In this document: in pieces, positions 27,482-38,968 of the stretch
Layout of the letters: each line of letters starts with the position of its first letter
How positions within the stretch are numbered: the first letter of the stretch is position 1
Origin: Marinomonas profundimaris
GTDB taxonomy: Bacteria > Pseudomonadota > Gammaproteobacteria > Pseudomonadales > Marinomonadaceae
Direction: 5' to 3'
Assembly: GCF_000508165.1 (NCBI RefSeq)
Contig: NZ_AYOZ01000060.1
Location: forward strand, 143,435-207,434
Length of the DNA stretch: 64,000 nucleotides
Translations under genes and position numbers: made by a program
The notes under the pieces: model-generated
What the model was told of the DNA's origin: nothing
The model's input: the letters and a program-made list of their open reading frames with translations, nothing else
Databases searched by the model: none

Positions 27482-29474
27482 CTACCAATTAGATAAACCT
27501 TCATTAAGCTGGGGAGAAGATGGCGCGCCACACTCTAACCAGTTTGATGATGTGTATTTCGATAAAGAATCTGGATTAGAAGAAACACGCTATGTTTTTC
27601 TTCAACACAACCAGTTAGCCGAACGATGGAAAGCGTTTGAAAATACCGCTTTTGTGATCGCAGAAACGGGGTTTGGCACAGGGTTAAATTTTCTTTGTGC
27701 TTGGCAAGATTTTTTAGTCGAAGCCCCCTGTGACAAGCAACTGCATTTCATTTCTGTCGAGAAATATCCGCTCACAAAGGCCATGTTGAGTAATGCCCTT
27801 TCCATGTGGCCTTCTCTTAATCAACTCAGTCAGCAACTGATCGATGCTTACCCTGAAGTATGTCACGGCTTTCATCGCATTGAACTTGAACAAGGAAGAG
27901 TCCAGCTGACACTTTGGTTTGGTGAAGCAGAAGAAGGCTTTGCAGCATTAAACGCCAACGTAGACGCGTGGTTTTTAGACGGTTTTGCGCCCAGCAAAAA
28001 CCCAGAAATGTGGACTGACCGTTTATTCCAGCACATCCATCGCCTGAGTCATCAAGGCACGACGTGTGCCACATTTACCGCGGCAGGCATCGTTCGCCGA
28101 GGATTAAAAGAAGTCGGTTTTGATGTTAAAAAAGTCAAAGGCTTCGGTCATAAACGAGAAATGGTTGTAGGTGAATTAAGAGAAACATCCGCACCCATAA
28201 CAAAACGCATGTCACAGGGCCAAGCTTGGTTCAACCTTCGCCAAGACAAAACAACAGAGGCAACTCATGTCCTCGTAGTCGGTGCAGGGCTGGCTGGCGC
28301 CAACACCGCTTATGCACTTGCCAGCCAAGGCATCAACGTCACCGTATGGGAACAAGGCGATCGAATTGCTTGCGGAGCATCCGGCAACCCACAAGGCATG
28401 CTCTATCCAAAACTAGCCTCTCAAGACACTCCTGGAAATCGCTTTTATTTGTCAGCCTATTTGCACGCAACACGCCTGTATTCTCAATTAGACAAAAATA
28501 AATCGTTTTGGGATCCTTGTGGATTAATACAAATTCCAAAAAATGAGAAAGAAGCCGAGCGGTTTAAAAAATTGCTGAATGGAAAACTGTATCCAGAAGC
28601 CATTTTACAAGCGTCACAACAAAGAGCTGGCAGTTTATTGTTACCACTTTCTGGCTGGGTTGTATTGACTCAACTTTGTGACACCCTCTTGTCTCATGAA
28701 AAGATCAAGGTTTGCCTGAATACTAAGCTTGAAGACCTTTGCGCGATTAACTCCGAAGAACAAACAACCCACTGGAAAGCCACCTCAAATACGACGGAGG
28801 CGATTTTCTCTCATGTCGTATTGTGTACGGCAAATGATACAAAACACCTCGACATCGCACCAGAAACACCCGCGCATTCTATTCGTGGTCAGGTGTCGTT
28901 TATTGATATCAAAAAAGCTAAGGCCGCCTGTACATTAGCAGGAGAAGCTGACAAGAAAACAGACATCGACAAGGTGTTATGTGAGTTCGGCTACGTTTCG
29001 CCATCTATTAATGGCTTACTGCATTTTGGGTCAACCTATGATTTAAAAGACGAAGACAATCAAGTAAGAGAGGAAGGGCATAAGCGAAACTTATCGATTT
29101 TAGAAAGCCTGCTTGTCGTACCAAAGGGAACCTTCGACAGTAAAGCCTGTGGTGGGCGCGTTTCATTTCGTTGTGCCGTACCTGATTACACGCCAATCGT
29201 AGGGCCAGTGCAGACAGATCAGATATATCAGCAAGCTTACGCAGAGCTCAGTAAAAATGCGAAATGGCAGTCAGATGACATAATGGAGCCAACCAAACAG
29301 CTTTATATAAACATTGGACATGGATCAAGAGGCTTAATATCGACACCTTTAAGTGGCAGTTATATCGCCAACTTAATACTCGGTACGCCGTCTCCTTTAG
29401 AACAAGAAGTCAGCCATAAATTGCACCCAAGTCGTTTTATCGTCCGAGATTTAAAACGCAGCCAAGCTCACTGA
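27471..29474 (+). CDS. mnmC: tRNA 5-methylaminomethyl-2-thiouridine biosynthesis bifunctional protein MnmC
   Basis: A fusion of a SAM methyltransferase (about 1-240; [10 protein letters not shown] at 65-74, [12 protein letters not shown] at 170-181) and an FAD-dependent oxidoreductase (about 265-667; dinucleotide loop GAGLAG at 271-276, late [11 protein letters not shown]). It removes the carboxymethyl group from cmnm5(s2)U34 and methylates the amine to give mnm5(s2)U34. The length of 667 residues is normal. The GTG start lies inside the cyclophilin gene, with no clear ribosome site, so translation is probably coupled. Confidence 0.94.
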   Translation: MLTSYQLDKPSLSWGEDGAPHSNQFDDVYFDKESGLEETRYVFLQHNQLAERWKAFENTAFVIAETGFGTGLNFLCAWQDFLVEAPCDKQLHFISVEKYPLTKAMLSNALSMWPSLNQLSQQLIDAYPEVCHGFHRIELEQGRVQLTLWFGEAEEGFAALNANVDAWFLDGFAPSKNPEMWTDRLFQHIHRLSHQGTTCATFTAAGIVRRGLKEVGFDVKKVKGFGHKREMVVGELRETSAPITKRMSQGQAWFNLRQDKTTEATHVLVVGAGLAGANTAYALASQGINVTVWEQGDRIACGASGNPQGMLYPKLASQDTPGNRFYLSAYLHATRLYSQLDKNKSFWDPCGLIQIPKNEKEAERFKKLLNGKLYPEAILQASQQRAGSLLLPLSGWVVLTQLCDTLLSHEKIKVCLNTKLEDLCAINSEEQTTHWKATSNTTEAIFSHVVLCTANDTKHLDIAPETPAHSIRGQVSFIDIKKAKAACTLAGEADKKTDIDKVLCEFGYVSPSINGLLHFGSTYDLKDEDNQVREEGHKRNLSILESLLVVPKGTFDSKACGGRVSFRCAVPDYTPIVGPVQTDQIYQQAYAELSKNAKWQSDDIMEPTKQLYINIGHGSRGLISTPLSGSYIANLILGTPSPLEQEVSHKLHPSRFIVRDLKRSQAH

Positions 29475-29485
29475 CCGTGCTTAGC

Positions 29486-29527
29486 CTACATTGAGTCCGA
29501 AATACTGACCCAATGTAGAGCTTTATT
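29486..29527. terminator. Possible terminator after mnmC
   Basis: CTACATTG (29486-29493) pairs with CAATGTAG (29511-29518), extended by AGC/GCT across a one-base bulge. A TTTATTT run follows on the plus strand. It lies between convergent mnmC and the unknown gene. Confidence 0.55.
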
Positions 29528-29536
29528 TACAGCGAA

Positions 29537-29866
29537 TTACAGTTCAAACAGCTCGCAAGCGCTTGGAATAAGATCCGCAAAACGATTTAATGTTTGAGGA
29601 CGATAAACGTATTGATTCAGCTCAGGCAACAAAGTCCGCAACTTATTGCTTAGCTGCATCAGACTTGGATTCATTGGCTCATAAGAATACACGTGATCCT
29701 GTAGACTTAACTTATGCAATTCATCCAGCTCATCTTGCAATATGCCTTTCATCGCAAAAAAATGGTCTTTTTGATTAATATCGTTCGTTTCCCAATAGGC
29801 ATCAGAAAGCACTTCGTTTAATTCATAAAATATATGTAATGCATCGCCAACATTTTTTTCAGACAT
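29537..29866 (-). CDS. Small conserved-looking protein of unknown function
   Basis: 109 residues, predicted to be mainly helical and acidic, with no signal peptide, membrane segment or recognised motif. The ATG at 29866 (MSEKNVGDALHIFYELNEVL) is preferred because GGAG lies five bases upstream; a longer frame to 29896 adds ten residues. Good ribosome site and coding-like composition support a real gene. It is divergent from cysE and convergent with mnmC. I do not recognise it. Confidence 0.65.
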   Translation of the reverse strand: MSEKNVGDALHIFYELNEVLSDAYWETNDINQKDHFFAMKGILQDELDELHKLSLQDHVYSYEPMNPSLMQLSNKLRTLLPELNQYVYRPQTLNRFADLIPSACELFEL

Positions 29867-29904
29867 GTTATCTCCAACTTTTTGGGCAATCTTCACATTG
29901 CCCC

Positions 29905-29932
29905 TTGTAATGTTTAACCCTAACCCTATAAC
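29905..29932 (+). promoter_or_regulatory. Candidate cysE promoter
   Basis: TTGTAA (29905-29910), a 16-base spacer and TATAAC (29927-29932) match the sigma-70 consensus at four and five of six bases. The predicted start of transcription is about 30 bases before cysE. Confidence 0.4.
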
Positions 29933-29970
29933 CTACATTCTAAACTTGAACCAATAAAGGTGCATACCCC

Positions 29971-30798
29971 TTGAGTACAACAATGCGTCATGCCGTGACT
30001 TCTGACAATCTATGGCAATCTATGCAGGCAGAAGCAGATAAGCTAGCAAAAGATGAACCTATTTTAGCCAGTTACTTTAACACCACTATATTACGCCATG
30101 ATTCATTGTGTTCTGCATTAAGCTTTTTGCTCGCCAGTAAACTCGATAGCATCTCTATTCCCGCCATGGTCTTACGAGAAGTATTCGAAGAAGCGATGGC
30201 AGACAGTCACTCTGGCATTGTCAGGTGCATCGAGCAAGATATTTTAGCGATAAAAGAAAGGGATGCCGCTTGCGACACACTAACAACACCACTGTTGTTT
30301 TTTAAAGGTTTCCACGCATTACAAACGTATCGTGTGGCAAACTGGCTGTGGAAGAGCAATCGAAAAAGCTTAGCTTTGTATCTTCAAGGGCAAATGTCGA
30401 TGGTGTTTAGTGTCGATATTCACCCAGCGGCCACCATTGGCTGTGGCGTTATGTTAGACCACGCAACCGGCCTTGTGGTTGGTGAAACCTGCGTTATTGA
30501 AGACAACGTGTCGATTTTGCAATCCGTTACGCTGGGCGGAACAGGCAAAGAACACGGCGATCGACATCCCAAAATTCGTTCTGGCGTACTCATTGGTGCG
30601 GGGGCGAAAATATTGGGCAACATCGAAGTGGGCGTCGGCGCCAAAATAGGCGCAGGAAGCGTGGTATTAGAAGCGGTTGAGCATCATACGACCGTTGCTG
30701 GCGTACCCGCGAAAGTCGTCGGTCGTAACACCGAAGAAGAACCCGCCTTGGAAATGGATCACAATATCAATCATTGCCTTCGAGATTGTTCAAAATAA
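29971..30798 (+). CDS. cysE: Serine O-acetyltransferase
   Basis: CysE makes O-acetylserine, the first step of cysteine synthesis. It has the N-terminal helical domain (LWQSMQAEADKLAKDEPIL) and a C-terminal left-handed beta-helix of hexapeptide repeats. Visible motifs are DIHPAATIGCGVMLDHATG, with the catalytic His/Asp region, SVTLGGTGKEHGDRHPKI and VGVGAKIGAGSVVL. The length of 275 residues is normal. The start is either TTG at 29971 (AAAGG ten bases upstream) or ATG at 29983. The C-terminal Ile needed to bind CysK is not obvious (it ends CLRDCSK). Confidence 0.92.
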   Translation: MSTTMRHAVTSDNLWQSMQAEADKLAKDEPILASYFNTTILRHDSLCSALSFLLASKLDSISIPAMVLREVFEEAMADSHSGIVRCIEQDILAIKERDAACDTLTTPLLFFKGFHALQTYRVANWLWKSNRKSLALYLQGQMSMVFSVDIHPAATIGCGVMLDHATGLVVGETCVIEDNVSILQSVTLGGTGKEHGDRHPKIRSGVLIGAGAKILGNIEVGVGAKIGAGSVVLEAVEHHTTVAGVPAKVVGRNTEEEPALEMDHNINHCLRDCSK

Positions 30799-30828
30799 CC
30801 CATCACTTTGACTGATATCTACCCAACC

Positions 30829-30858
30829 CCATTACGATCTCACATGAGATCGTAATGG
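30829..30858. terminator. Perfect hairpin at the cysE/yheU convergent junction
   Basis: CCATTACGATCTCA and TGAGATCGTAATGG form a 14-base perfect stem with a two-base loop. It contains the final codons and the TGA of yheU on the minus strand. T-runs are poor, so it may act as an RNA 3'-end stabiliser as well as a terminator. Confidence 0.65.
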
Positions 30859-31076
30859 CTTAATGCGTCTTTTGGCACCATCTTGATAGTTTCACTTTCC
30901 GTATCGAATAACAGCACGGCTTCCCCTTTCTTTAAAGACAGTAATGCTTGCTCTCGCTTTTGCGCCGAAGATAATTCATAGTCACCGTAATCGGTGCCAT
31001 CTCGCGATACAATATCGTCCAATATGGTTTCCAAGGTGTCTGGTGCCAATGAGTCGTAAGGAATTAACGTATCCAA
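30840..31076 (-). CDS. YheU/UPF0270 family protein
   Basis: A 78-residue protein with the UPF0270 pattern LIPYDSLAPDTLETILDD, then VSRDGTDYG and GEAVLLFDTESETI. The function is unknown. The start is a TTG placed immediately after the ligA TAA; GGAG eight bases upstream lies inside the ligA end, so translation is probably coupled to ligA. Its stop codon is embedded in the perfect hairpin at 30829-30858. Confidence 0.85.
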   Translation of the reverse strand: MDTLIPYDSLAPDTLETILDDIVSRDGTDYGDYELSSAQKREQALLSLKKGEAVLLFDTESETIKMVPKDALSHYDLM

Positions 31077-33116
<2,040 letters not shown>

Positions 33117-33147
33117 CTAACTCGACGTATTTTCTTTAACTTGTGTC

Positions 33148-33178
33148 TAAAACAATCAAGGCCCCTTAGGGCCCTGAT
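33148..33178 (-). terminator. Rho-independent terminator between zipA and ligA
   Basis: On the minus strand, ATCA-G-GGCCC and GGGCC-T-TGAT pair around a CTAA loop (one A:C mismatch), followed by TTGTTTTA. It would end or attenuate zipA transcription ahead of ligA. Confidence 0.7.
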
Positions 33179-33183
33179 TCATC

Positions 33184-34206
33184 TTACTGTTTGTTGCGCA
33201 TTAACCGTCGGCGCTCAAAATCTCTTATTCGTTGACGACAATGGGCAATGGTTTGATCACTCATCGGCGTCCGGCGTTCGTCACGAAGCTCACCACCAAG
33301 GTTACGAACCAATGTCTGAGCCGTTTCAAGCATAAAATCAAACGCTTTCATGCTGTTTTTAGGCCCTGGCAGCCCCATGAAAAAGCTCACACCAGGACAA
33401 TCATTTTCGCCCATGGTTTCTAAATCAAACGTACCAGGCTCGATCGCATTTGCCATGCTAAATTGCACTCTGCCGCGATCAAAGCCATCTTCATGACGGT
33501 GGAAAATATCCATTTCGCCATAACGCATTCCGCAATTCAAAATCAGTTGAAGCAACTCCATTCCGGAGAAATTTTGACCTTCTGGCGAAAAGATATTAAT
33601 AACGATGACTTCTTCGATTTCAGCAATACTGTCATCCTCTTCAACATCGTCATCCATATCATCAACAATTCCCTGCGGGGTTATTTGACCAATGTCGACT
33701 TCAGAATAGCTGCGCTCATAATCTACATCATCATGATTGTCTGCGTGATTTGCAGAAGAGTCGACGGCAAAATCAAGATCCAACTCATCTTGCTCGTAAA
33801 AACCATCATCCGAATAATTTTGCTCAGACACCGCAGAATCACCAAAATCGCGATCAGGCACCAAAGACGCAAGCTCATCAAGGTGCATTTCTTCACCGCG
33901 ATCCAACACCGGTCCAGAGTCCACTTTATGAGGCACTTCCGTCAAAGGAGACTTGGCGGTTTTTCTCGCATTTTCAAAAGCGTTCACCATAAGATCTGGC
34001 GACGACTTATCATTGGAAGACGCCTTACCGTATCCTGCTGTCGTGGGTTGTATTAAAGCATCATCTGGCTCATCAAGATCAGTGAAGTCATCTTCTGCTT
34101 GAGCATATTCCTGCCCTTTTTTGTATCGACGAAATCCATCTATGAGGATAACGACAATAATGACGACCCCAATCAAGATTAGCCACTCACGCAAGCTAAA
34201 TTCCAT
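33184..34206 (-). CDS. zipA: Cell division protein ZipA
   Basis: An essential division protein that tethers FtsZ to the inner membrane. The single N-terminal helix (about 7-25; LREWLILIGVVIIVVILIDG) is followed by a basic RRYKK stretch, a long acidic Asp/Glu-rich linker (about 35-205) and the C-terminal FtsZ-binding ZipA_C domain (about 205-335; NIFSPEGQNFSGMELLQLIL, FDFMLETAQTLVRNLGG). The length of 340 residues is usual. The linker is acidic where that of E. coli is Pro/Gln-rich, so only the ends are conserved. Confidence 0.94.
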   Translation of the reverse strand: MEFSLREWLILIGVVIIVVILIDGFRRYKKGQEYAQAEDDFTDLDEPDDALIQPTTAGYGKASSNDKSSPDLMVNAFENARKTAKSPLTEVPHKVDSGPVLDRGEEMHLDELASLVPDRDFGDSAVSEQNYSDDGFYEQDELDLDFAVDSSANHADNHDDVDYERSYSEVDIGQITPQGIVDDMDDDVEEDDSIAEIEEVIVINIFSPEGQNFSGMELLQLILNCGMRYGEMDIFHRHEDGFDRGRVQFSMANAIEPGTFDLETMGENDCPGVSFFMGLPGPKNSMKAFDFMLETAQTLVRNLGGELRDERRTPMSDQTIAHCRQRIRDFERRRLMRNKQ

Positions 34207-34271
34207 TACATATTCCGAATAGCATCAATTAAAGTTGACTGTATTATCAAACGAAGCGGCTTAGGATTCAA

Positions 34272-35453
34272 TTATAAGGCCACATTGATTACGAAAATCT
34301 CTTTATGATTTGTAACTAAACCACTCTTTATGCCTATTATTCGACCTTTTGTCAGGTCGCTATCATTAATATTCGACAATTTCACAATGAGGTCGACTTT
34401 ATCAACCTCTGCCAAGGTAGCCGTTGGCATCAACTCATCCAGATTGGTTAATAAGATTGGCTGCTCTAAATCTTCTGGAAATACCCTTTGAATCGCCACG
34501 GGCATTTTCTGCCCTTTGGCCAACGCGTACACCAACAAAACATCATTTTTTTGCCAATGAAGCGCTTTTTTATCCCATTCAATTTTTACCGCTAGCTGAT
34601 GTGTAATAATCGGAGCAACTTGCTGATAATTTATTTTTCCCGCTTCTCTGGCTTTAGCAATGGCGGACAATAACGCCAGCCGCTCGGATGAATTCGCGTT
34701 ATACCGAATGGCTTCTTGCCAAGCTAACACGGCTCCCAAATAGTTTTTCTGATCAAATTCAGCCACTCCTTTTAAACCAAGTGTTGTGGCTTCAGTGGGG
34801 TTCTGCTCAAGAATCGAATCCACCACACCTTTCATTTTTGACGAACTCTGATTGCCATTCGCGTAGAAAATCGCTTGAGCGTACTCAACTAATAAATTCA
34901 CTCGACCATCGGCGTCTCTTGACAGTATTTCAAGCGCCTTCTCAAAAGCCAGCACTGCGTCTTTGTAACGCCCCGCACTCACATTGTCAGTCGCTTCATA
35001 ATACCAATCTTCCGCGCCACCATAGCGGCGACTACGATACTGAAGAAAGTCACTTATTTTTTGTGGCGTTAGACGCTGCGCTTGTAAATCTTCCGTAAAC
35101 CGAACTTCTTTTGCGTAGCCCATGTATTGGTACAGATTCACACTGCCCAGAATAACAGCGCTCACAACAACGAGCATAACGCGTTGGGCTAATGGAGCAC
35201 CCAAATAAAATGTGCGTTTTTTATTGAGTTCTAACCGCGTACTTTCATGATCTACGTCTTGCAAAAGCTGTGTCGACTCACTGGCCGTTAGTCGCCCAGC
35301 CTCTTGCTCTTCTGCAATTTCTTGTCGGCGAATACGATCAAACGCTCGTCGCTCTTGACCTTCCAAAGCACCAAGGCGCTTAAGAACCAAGCGATACAGA
35401 CAAAAGAAGCTCAAAGCGATCATCGCGGCCATCACTAAATACGCCACCATCAT
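34272..35453 (-). CDS. ccmI: Cytochrome c biogenesis protein CcmI (TPR)
   Basis: It holds apocytochrome c for heme ligation. Two N-terminal membrane helices (about 2-20 and 92-112) flank a cytoplasmic loop, followed by a TPR region (about 150-270; ENPTEATTLGLKGVAEFDQKNYLGA) and a C-terminal domain with periplasmic character. The 393-residue length fits CcmI (CycH). It overlaps ccmH as ATGA. The second codon is also ATG, so the start is uncertain by one residue. It is the last gene of the ccm operon. Confidence 0.9.
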   Translation of the reverse strand: MMVAYLVMAAMIALSFFCLYRLVLKRLGALEGQERRAFDRIRRQEIAEEQEAGRLTASESTQLLQDVDHESTRLELNKKRTFYLGAPLAQRVMLVVVSAVILGSVNLYQYMGYAKEVRFTEDLQAQRLTPQKISDFLQYRSRRYGGAEDWYYEATDNVSAGRYKDAVLAFEKALEILSRDADGRVNLLVEYAQAIFYANGNQSSSKMKGVVDSILEQNPTEATTLGLKGVAEFDQKNYLGAVLAWQEAIRYNANSSERLALLSAIAKAREAGKINYQQVAPIITHQLAVKIEWDKKALHWQKNDVLLVYALAKGQKMPVAIQRVFPEDLEQPILLTNLDELMPTATLAEVDKVDLIVKLSNINDSDLTKGRIIGIKSGLVTNHKEIFVINVAL

Positions 35454-35860
35454 GATGATAGTCCTCGTTTTTTACGGTTGGCTATAATCACAGAGGCAAA
35501 AATAATGACACCTAAGCCAAGCAAGATAAAAGGCCCATACCAGAGTACGAAAGTCGCAGAAGAATGCCGAGGACGATACAGAACAAACTCGCCATAACGA
35601 GCCACCATATACTCCACAATCTCCTGATCTGTTTTACCTTGCTCAATCATATGATGGACCTGCTCGCGCAAATCAACAGCAATTCCAGACCCTGAATCGG
35701 CCAAATTTTGATTCTGACATTTAGGGCAACGCAGCTCTTCAACCAAACTTTGATAGCGGGTTTGATTTAATGCTGAACCAAACGACATCAATTCCTCCGC
35801 CATGCTAGGTAAAGTCAATCCCAAGGCGATCAATAAAAAAGACCATCGAACAAAAGTCAT
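35450..35860 (-). CDS. ccmH: Cytochrome c maturation protein CcmH (CcmL)
   Basis: A thiol-disulfide protein that reduces the CXXCH cysteines of apocytochrome c. It has a signal peptide (MTFVRWSFLLIALGLTLPSMA), the RCPKCQNQNL redox motif, and one C-terminal membrane helix (VLWYGPFILLGLGVIIFASVI). The ATG at 35860 is chosen: AAAAGG lies nine bases upstream and its ATGA overlaps the ccmG stop, whereas the longer frame begins with TTG inside ccmG. Length is 136 residues. Confidence 0.93.
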   Translation of the reverse strand: MTFVRWSFLLIALGLTLPSMAEELMSFGSALNQTRYQSLVEELRCPKCQNQNLADSGSGIAVDLREQVHHMIEQGKTDQEIVEYMVARYGEFVLYRPRHSSATFVLWYGPFILLGLGVIIFASVIIANRKKRGLSS

Positions 35861-36366
35861 TTTAAATAGCCTTTTATCACGGGCCAATTCTCGGTGTTAA
35901 TCACACCTTGGTGACGATAAACAATCAAGCCAGAGCCATCCACCACGAATGTTTCTGGCGCCCCCGTCACGCCCATGTCCACACCAAAATGTCCCATTTC
36001 ATCCATTAATACAGATTCATATGGATTGCCTTTCTGCGCTAACCACTGCTCTGCTCGGCTTTTGTTATCCTTGTAATCTATCCCAAGAATCGGAATGCCT
36101 TGATCTGCTAACTCAATCAAAAAAGGGTGCTCTAAATGACACGCAGGACACCAGGTTCCCCAAAAATTAATCAGATACGGACGACTAGGTAAATCGTTCT
36201 GCGTAACCAACTGGTCTGTTGTCAACGAAACCAATTTAAAATCCGGGACCTTATTCCCCACAAGAGCGGAAGGCATGTATTGCGTATTTTTACCCAATTG
36301 AAGATAGAAAATAGCCCCCAACACCAGAAAAAAAACAAACGGTATAAAAAACAATGTTTTACGCAT
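35857..36366 (-). CDS. ccmG: Thiol:disulfide interchange protein CcmG/DsbE
   Basis: A membrane-anchored periplasmic thioredoxin-like protein of 169 residues. It has an N-terminal anchor (about 4-22), WGTWCPACHLEHP with the WCPAC redox centre, the GAPETFVVDG cis-proline loop, and GVINTENW near the end. It passes electrons from DsbD to CcmH or apocytochrome. It overlaps ccmH by four bases and follows ccmF by two. Confidence 0.95.
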   Translation of the reverse strand: MRKTLFFIPFVFFLVLGAIFYLQLGKNTQYMPSALVGNKVPDFKLVSLTTDQLVTQNDLPSRPYLINFWGTWCPACHLEHPFLIELADQGIPILGIDYKDNKSRAEQWLAQKGNPYESVLMDEMGHFGVDMGVTGAPETFVVDGSGLIVYRHQGVINTENWPVIKGYLK

Positions 36367-36368
36367 TA

Positions 36369-38312
36369 TTATTCCTCCGCCCGCCGTTGATAACGTTTAT
36401 CGAGCGCCGCCAACAAACCGCCCAACATCATCATGATGCCGCCCAACCATATCCAACGCACAAAGGATTTGACGTAAATCCTCACCCCCCAAGCAGCGCC
36501 GTCTAATTTTTCACCCAATGAAAGGTATAAATCTCGCGTAAAGCCAGCGTCTAAAGCCGCTTCGGTCATCACTTGCTGTCGCGTTGTAAACATACGTTTT
36601 TCTGGACGCAACACGGCAACAGGATCAGGATCGCCCGCTTTAAATACCGTGAATTGCGCTCTGTCTGCGACGTAATTTGGCCCTTTGATTTGCTCTAATC
36701 GATCAAAATGAAATTCATAGCCCGCGATACTGGCACTGTCGCCCGGCGATAAACGCAACATAGCCTCATGACTATTGATACTGACTAACACAATGCCCAC
36801 AAGCGTGACGACAATGCCAAGGTGTGCCAACAACATACCGTAATAGTTTCTTGGTAACTGACGTGCACGAGGAATAATGCCTTTTGATCCTGCAGAGACC
36901 TTGCTGAACCAATCAAAAAATGACAAACACACCACCCAAAAAACCACTGTAAAACTCACCCAAGCCAACAGCCCAAAACCACACCACAGCACAAGTACGG
37001 TTGCGAGCAACCCCGATAAAACCATCGACAACAAACAAGGTCCAACAATCACACTGAGTGGCGTATTATGCCATTTTGACAAAGGACCGATGCCCATAAA
37101 GACAATGAGCAATAAAGCGACAGGGGTAAACACGCTATTAAAATAAGGCGCGCCAACCGAAATTTTACCAAGATCCAACGCATCAAATATTAAAGGGTAC
37201 AAGGTGCCCAAAAGCACCGTCAGCGTTAAGACCGTAAGCAAAATATTGTTCAACAGCAACCAAGCTTCTCGCCCAGTCAGACCGAAAGAAACGCTGGATT
37301 TTACTTGAGCAGCACGAATGGCGTACAAAAGCAGACTACCGCCCACCAACACAATCAATAAGACGAGTATAAAAATGCCGCGAGTAGGGTCGGCTGCAAA
37401 AGAATGCACTGACGTTAATACGCCAGAGCGAACCAAAAACGCGCCCAATAAAGAAAGACTGAAAGTAAAAATCGCCAACAACACGGTCCAGCTTTTGAAC
37501 ACGCCACGCTTTTCCGTCACCGCAAGAGAATGCAATAACGCCGTGCCCGCCAACCAAGGCATGAACGACGCATTCTCGACAGGATCCCAAAACCACCAGC
37601 CTCCCCAGCCTAACTCATAATAAGCCCACCAACTTCCTAGCGTAATACCCAGCGTCAGAAACGCCCAAGAACACGCAGTCCAAGGTCGAGCCCATCGCGC
37701 CCAAGAAGCGTTAAGATTTCCCGTAATCAATGCTGTAACAGCAAATGCAAAGGCCACGGAAAAACCAACATATCCCATGTACAATACTGGCGGATGAACA
37801 ATCAGCCCAAAATCCTGCAGCAGCGGATTCAGATCTCCACCATCCATAGGAATATCAGGTAACAAACGCACAAAAGGCGAAGAGGTAAAAATAAGGAAAG
37901 ACAAAAAACCCGTACTAACAATGCCTAAAACCGCTAAGACAACGGGCCCAACATTTTCAGGCAACGTGCGTACTTTTAAAGCAACGGCAGAACACCAACC
38001 AGACAAAATAAACACCCATAACAACAAGGACCCTTCATGACCACCCCACACTGCGCTGAATTTGTACCAAATGGGCAACTGGCTATTTGAGTTTTGGCTA
38101 ACATACAAAACGGAAAAATCGTCCGTGATAAAAGCAACACTCAATATCACAAAGCTTACCAAAACGAGCGTCGACATAATCAAGGTCAAAGGCTGGGCCA
38201 TTTCTAATAAAAGGCGATTTCTAGCCCAATACCCAATCAATGGCACCAACGCCAATGACAGCGCAAAAAACAATGACAGTATCAGTGAAAACTGACCAAT
38301 TTCAGGAAGCAT
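36369..38312 (-). CDS. ccmF: Heme lyase component CcmF
   Basis: A large multi-helix membrane protein (647 residues, about 15 transmembrane segments) that attaches heme to apocytochrome c. The tryptophan-rich WWD motif is WGGWWFWDPVENASFMPWL (heme-binding periplasmic loop). WYKFSAVWGGHEGSLLLW and the flanking histidines are the other conserved positions. The C-terminal periplasmic domain (about 515-615) precedes the last helix. It follows ccmE by 12 bases. Confidence 0.96.
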   Translation of the reverse strand: MLPEIGQFSLILSLFFALSLALVPLIGYWARNRLLLEMAQPLTLIMSTLVLVSFVILSVAFITDDFSVLYVSQNSNSQLPIWYKFSAVWGGHEGSLLLWVFILSGWCSAVALKVRTLPENVGPVVLAVLGIVSTGFLSFLIFTSSPFVRLLPDIPMDGGDLNPLLQDFGLIVHPPVLYMGYVGFSVAFAFAVTALITGNLNASWARWARPWTACSWAFLTLGITLGSWWAYYELGWGGWWFWDPVENASFMPWLAGTALLHSLAVTEKRGVFKSWTVLLAIFTFSLSLLGAFLVRSGVLTSVHSFAADPTRGIFILVLLIVLVGGSLLLYAIRAAQVKSSVSFGLTGREAWLLLNNILLTVLTLTVLLGTLYPLIFDALDLGKISVGAPYFNSVFTPVALLLIVFMGIGPLSKWHNTPLSVIVGPCLLSMVLSGLLATVLVLWCGFGLLAWVSFTVVFWVVCLSFFDWFSKVSAGSKGIIPRARQLPRNYYGMLLAHLGIVVTLVGIVLVSINSHEAMLRLSPGDSASIAGYEFHFDRLEQIKGPNYVADRAQFTVFKAGDPDPVAVLRPEKRMFTTRQQVMTEAALDAGFTRDLYLSLGEKLDGAAWGVRIYVKSFVRWIWLGGIMMMLGGLLAALDKRYQRRAEE

Positions 38313-38324
38313 AAAAAGCCTAAA

Positions 38325-38792
38325 CTAATGAGTTGATTGTTCGGTATTGATTTTTCGGTCGGTTGTTTTTTGTGCATTTCTTAACGCTTCGGAGACTTCA
38401 GGTGGCATGTACTTTTCATCATGTTTCGCCAAAACTTGATTGGCCTGAAAAACACCATTTTGATCCAACTTACCTTGAGCAACAATCCCCTGCCCCTCTC
38501 GAAACAAATCTGGCAGGATACCGCGATAAGAAATGGTGACACTGTGTTGAAAATCGGTCACATCAAAGGTGACTGCCAGCGTTTCAGAATGACGCTTAAC
38601 ACTGCCTTTAACCACCATGCCACCAGCGCGAATATTGATATCATGGGGGGCATCTCCCATAACGATTTGGGAAGGCGAATAGAATAAATTGATATTTTGC
38701 TGAAGAGCGTACAGGATCAAGCCTATGGCGGCACTCAAGATAATGACGATCGCAACAATAACAAATAGACGTTTTTTTCTGACTGGGTGCAT
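38325..38792 (-). CDS. ccmE: Heme chaperone CcmE
   Basis: A periplasmic heme carrier anchored by one N-terminal helix (about 8-29). The heme-attaching His124 is in [13 protein letters not shown], the standard HxxxY arrangement with Tyr128. An OB-fold core precedes it (about 45-120). Length 155 residues. The ATG overlaps the ccmD stop as TAATG. Confidence 0.95.
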   Translation of the reverse strand: MHPVRKKRLFVIVAIVIILSAAIGLILYALQQNINLFYSPSQIVMGDAPHDINIRAGGMVVKGSVKRHSETLAVTFDVTDFQHSVTISYRGILPDLFREGQGIVAQGKLDQNGVFQANQVLAKHDEKYMPPEVSEALRNAQKTTDRKINTEQSTH

Positions 38793-38968
38793 TAGCGTAT
38801 TTGATCCATTCGATAACGTTTCATCAAAGTATTTCTGACTTTACGATGGTGAGCAAACGTATTCCAAGTCAACACGGCAATAGCTAACATACTAAAACCA
38901 TACGCTGACCACACATACACGCCATGTTTTCCCATTATTAAAAACGCTGGAAATGTATCAAAGGCCAC
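38792..38968 (-). CDS. ccmD: Heme exporter accessory protein CcmD
   Basis: A 58-residue protein with one membrane helix: [20 protein letters not shown], a hydrophobic stretch (about 17-37), then a basic tail ([19 protein letters not shown]). F-x-M-G-x-H-G-x-Y-V-W-x-A-Y is the CcmD signature. It helps release holo-CcmE from CcmABC. The GTG start lies within the end of ccmC (11-base overlap) and is preceded by an AGAGGTGA ribosome site. It fills the gap between ccmE and ccmC and makes the operon complete. Confidence 0.92.
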   Translation of the reverse strand: MAFDTFPAFLIMGKHGVYVWSAYGFSMLAIAVLTWNTFAHHRKVRNTLMKRYRMDQIR

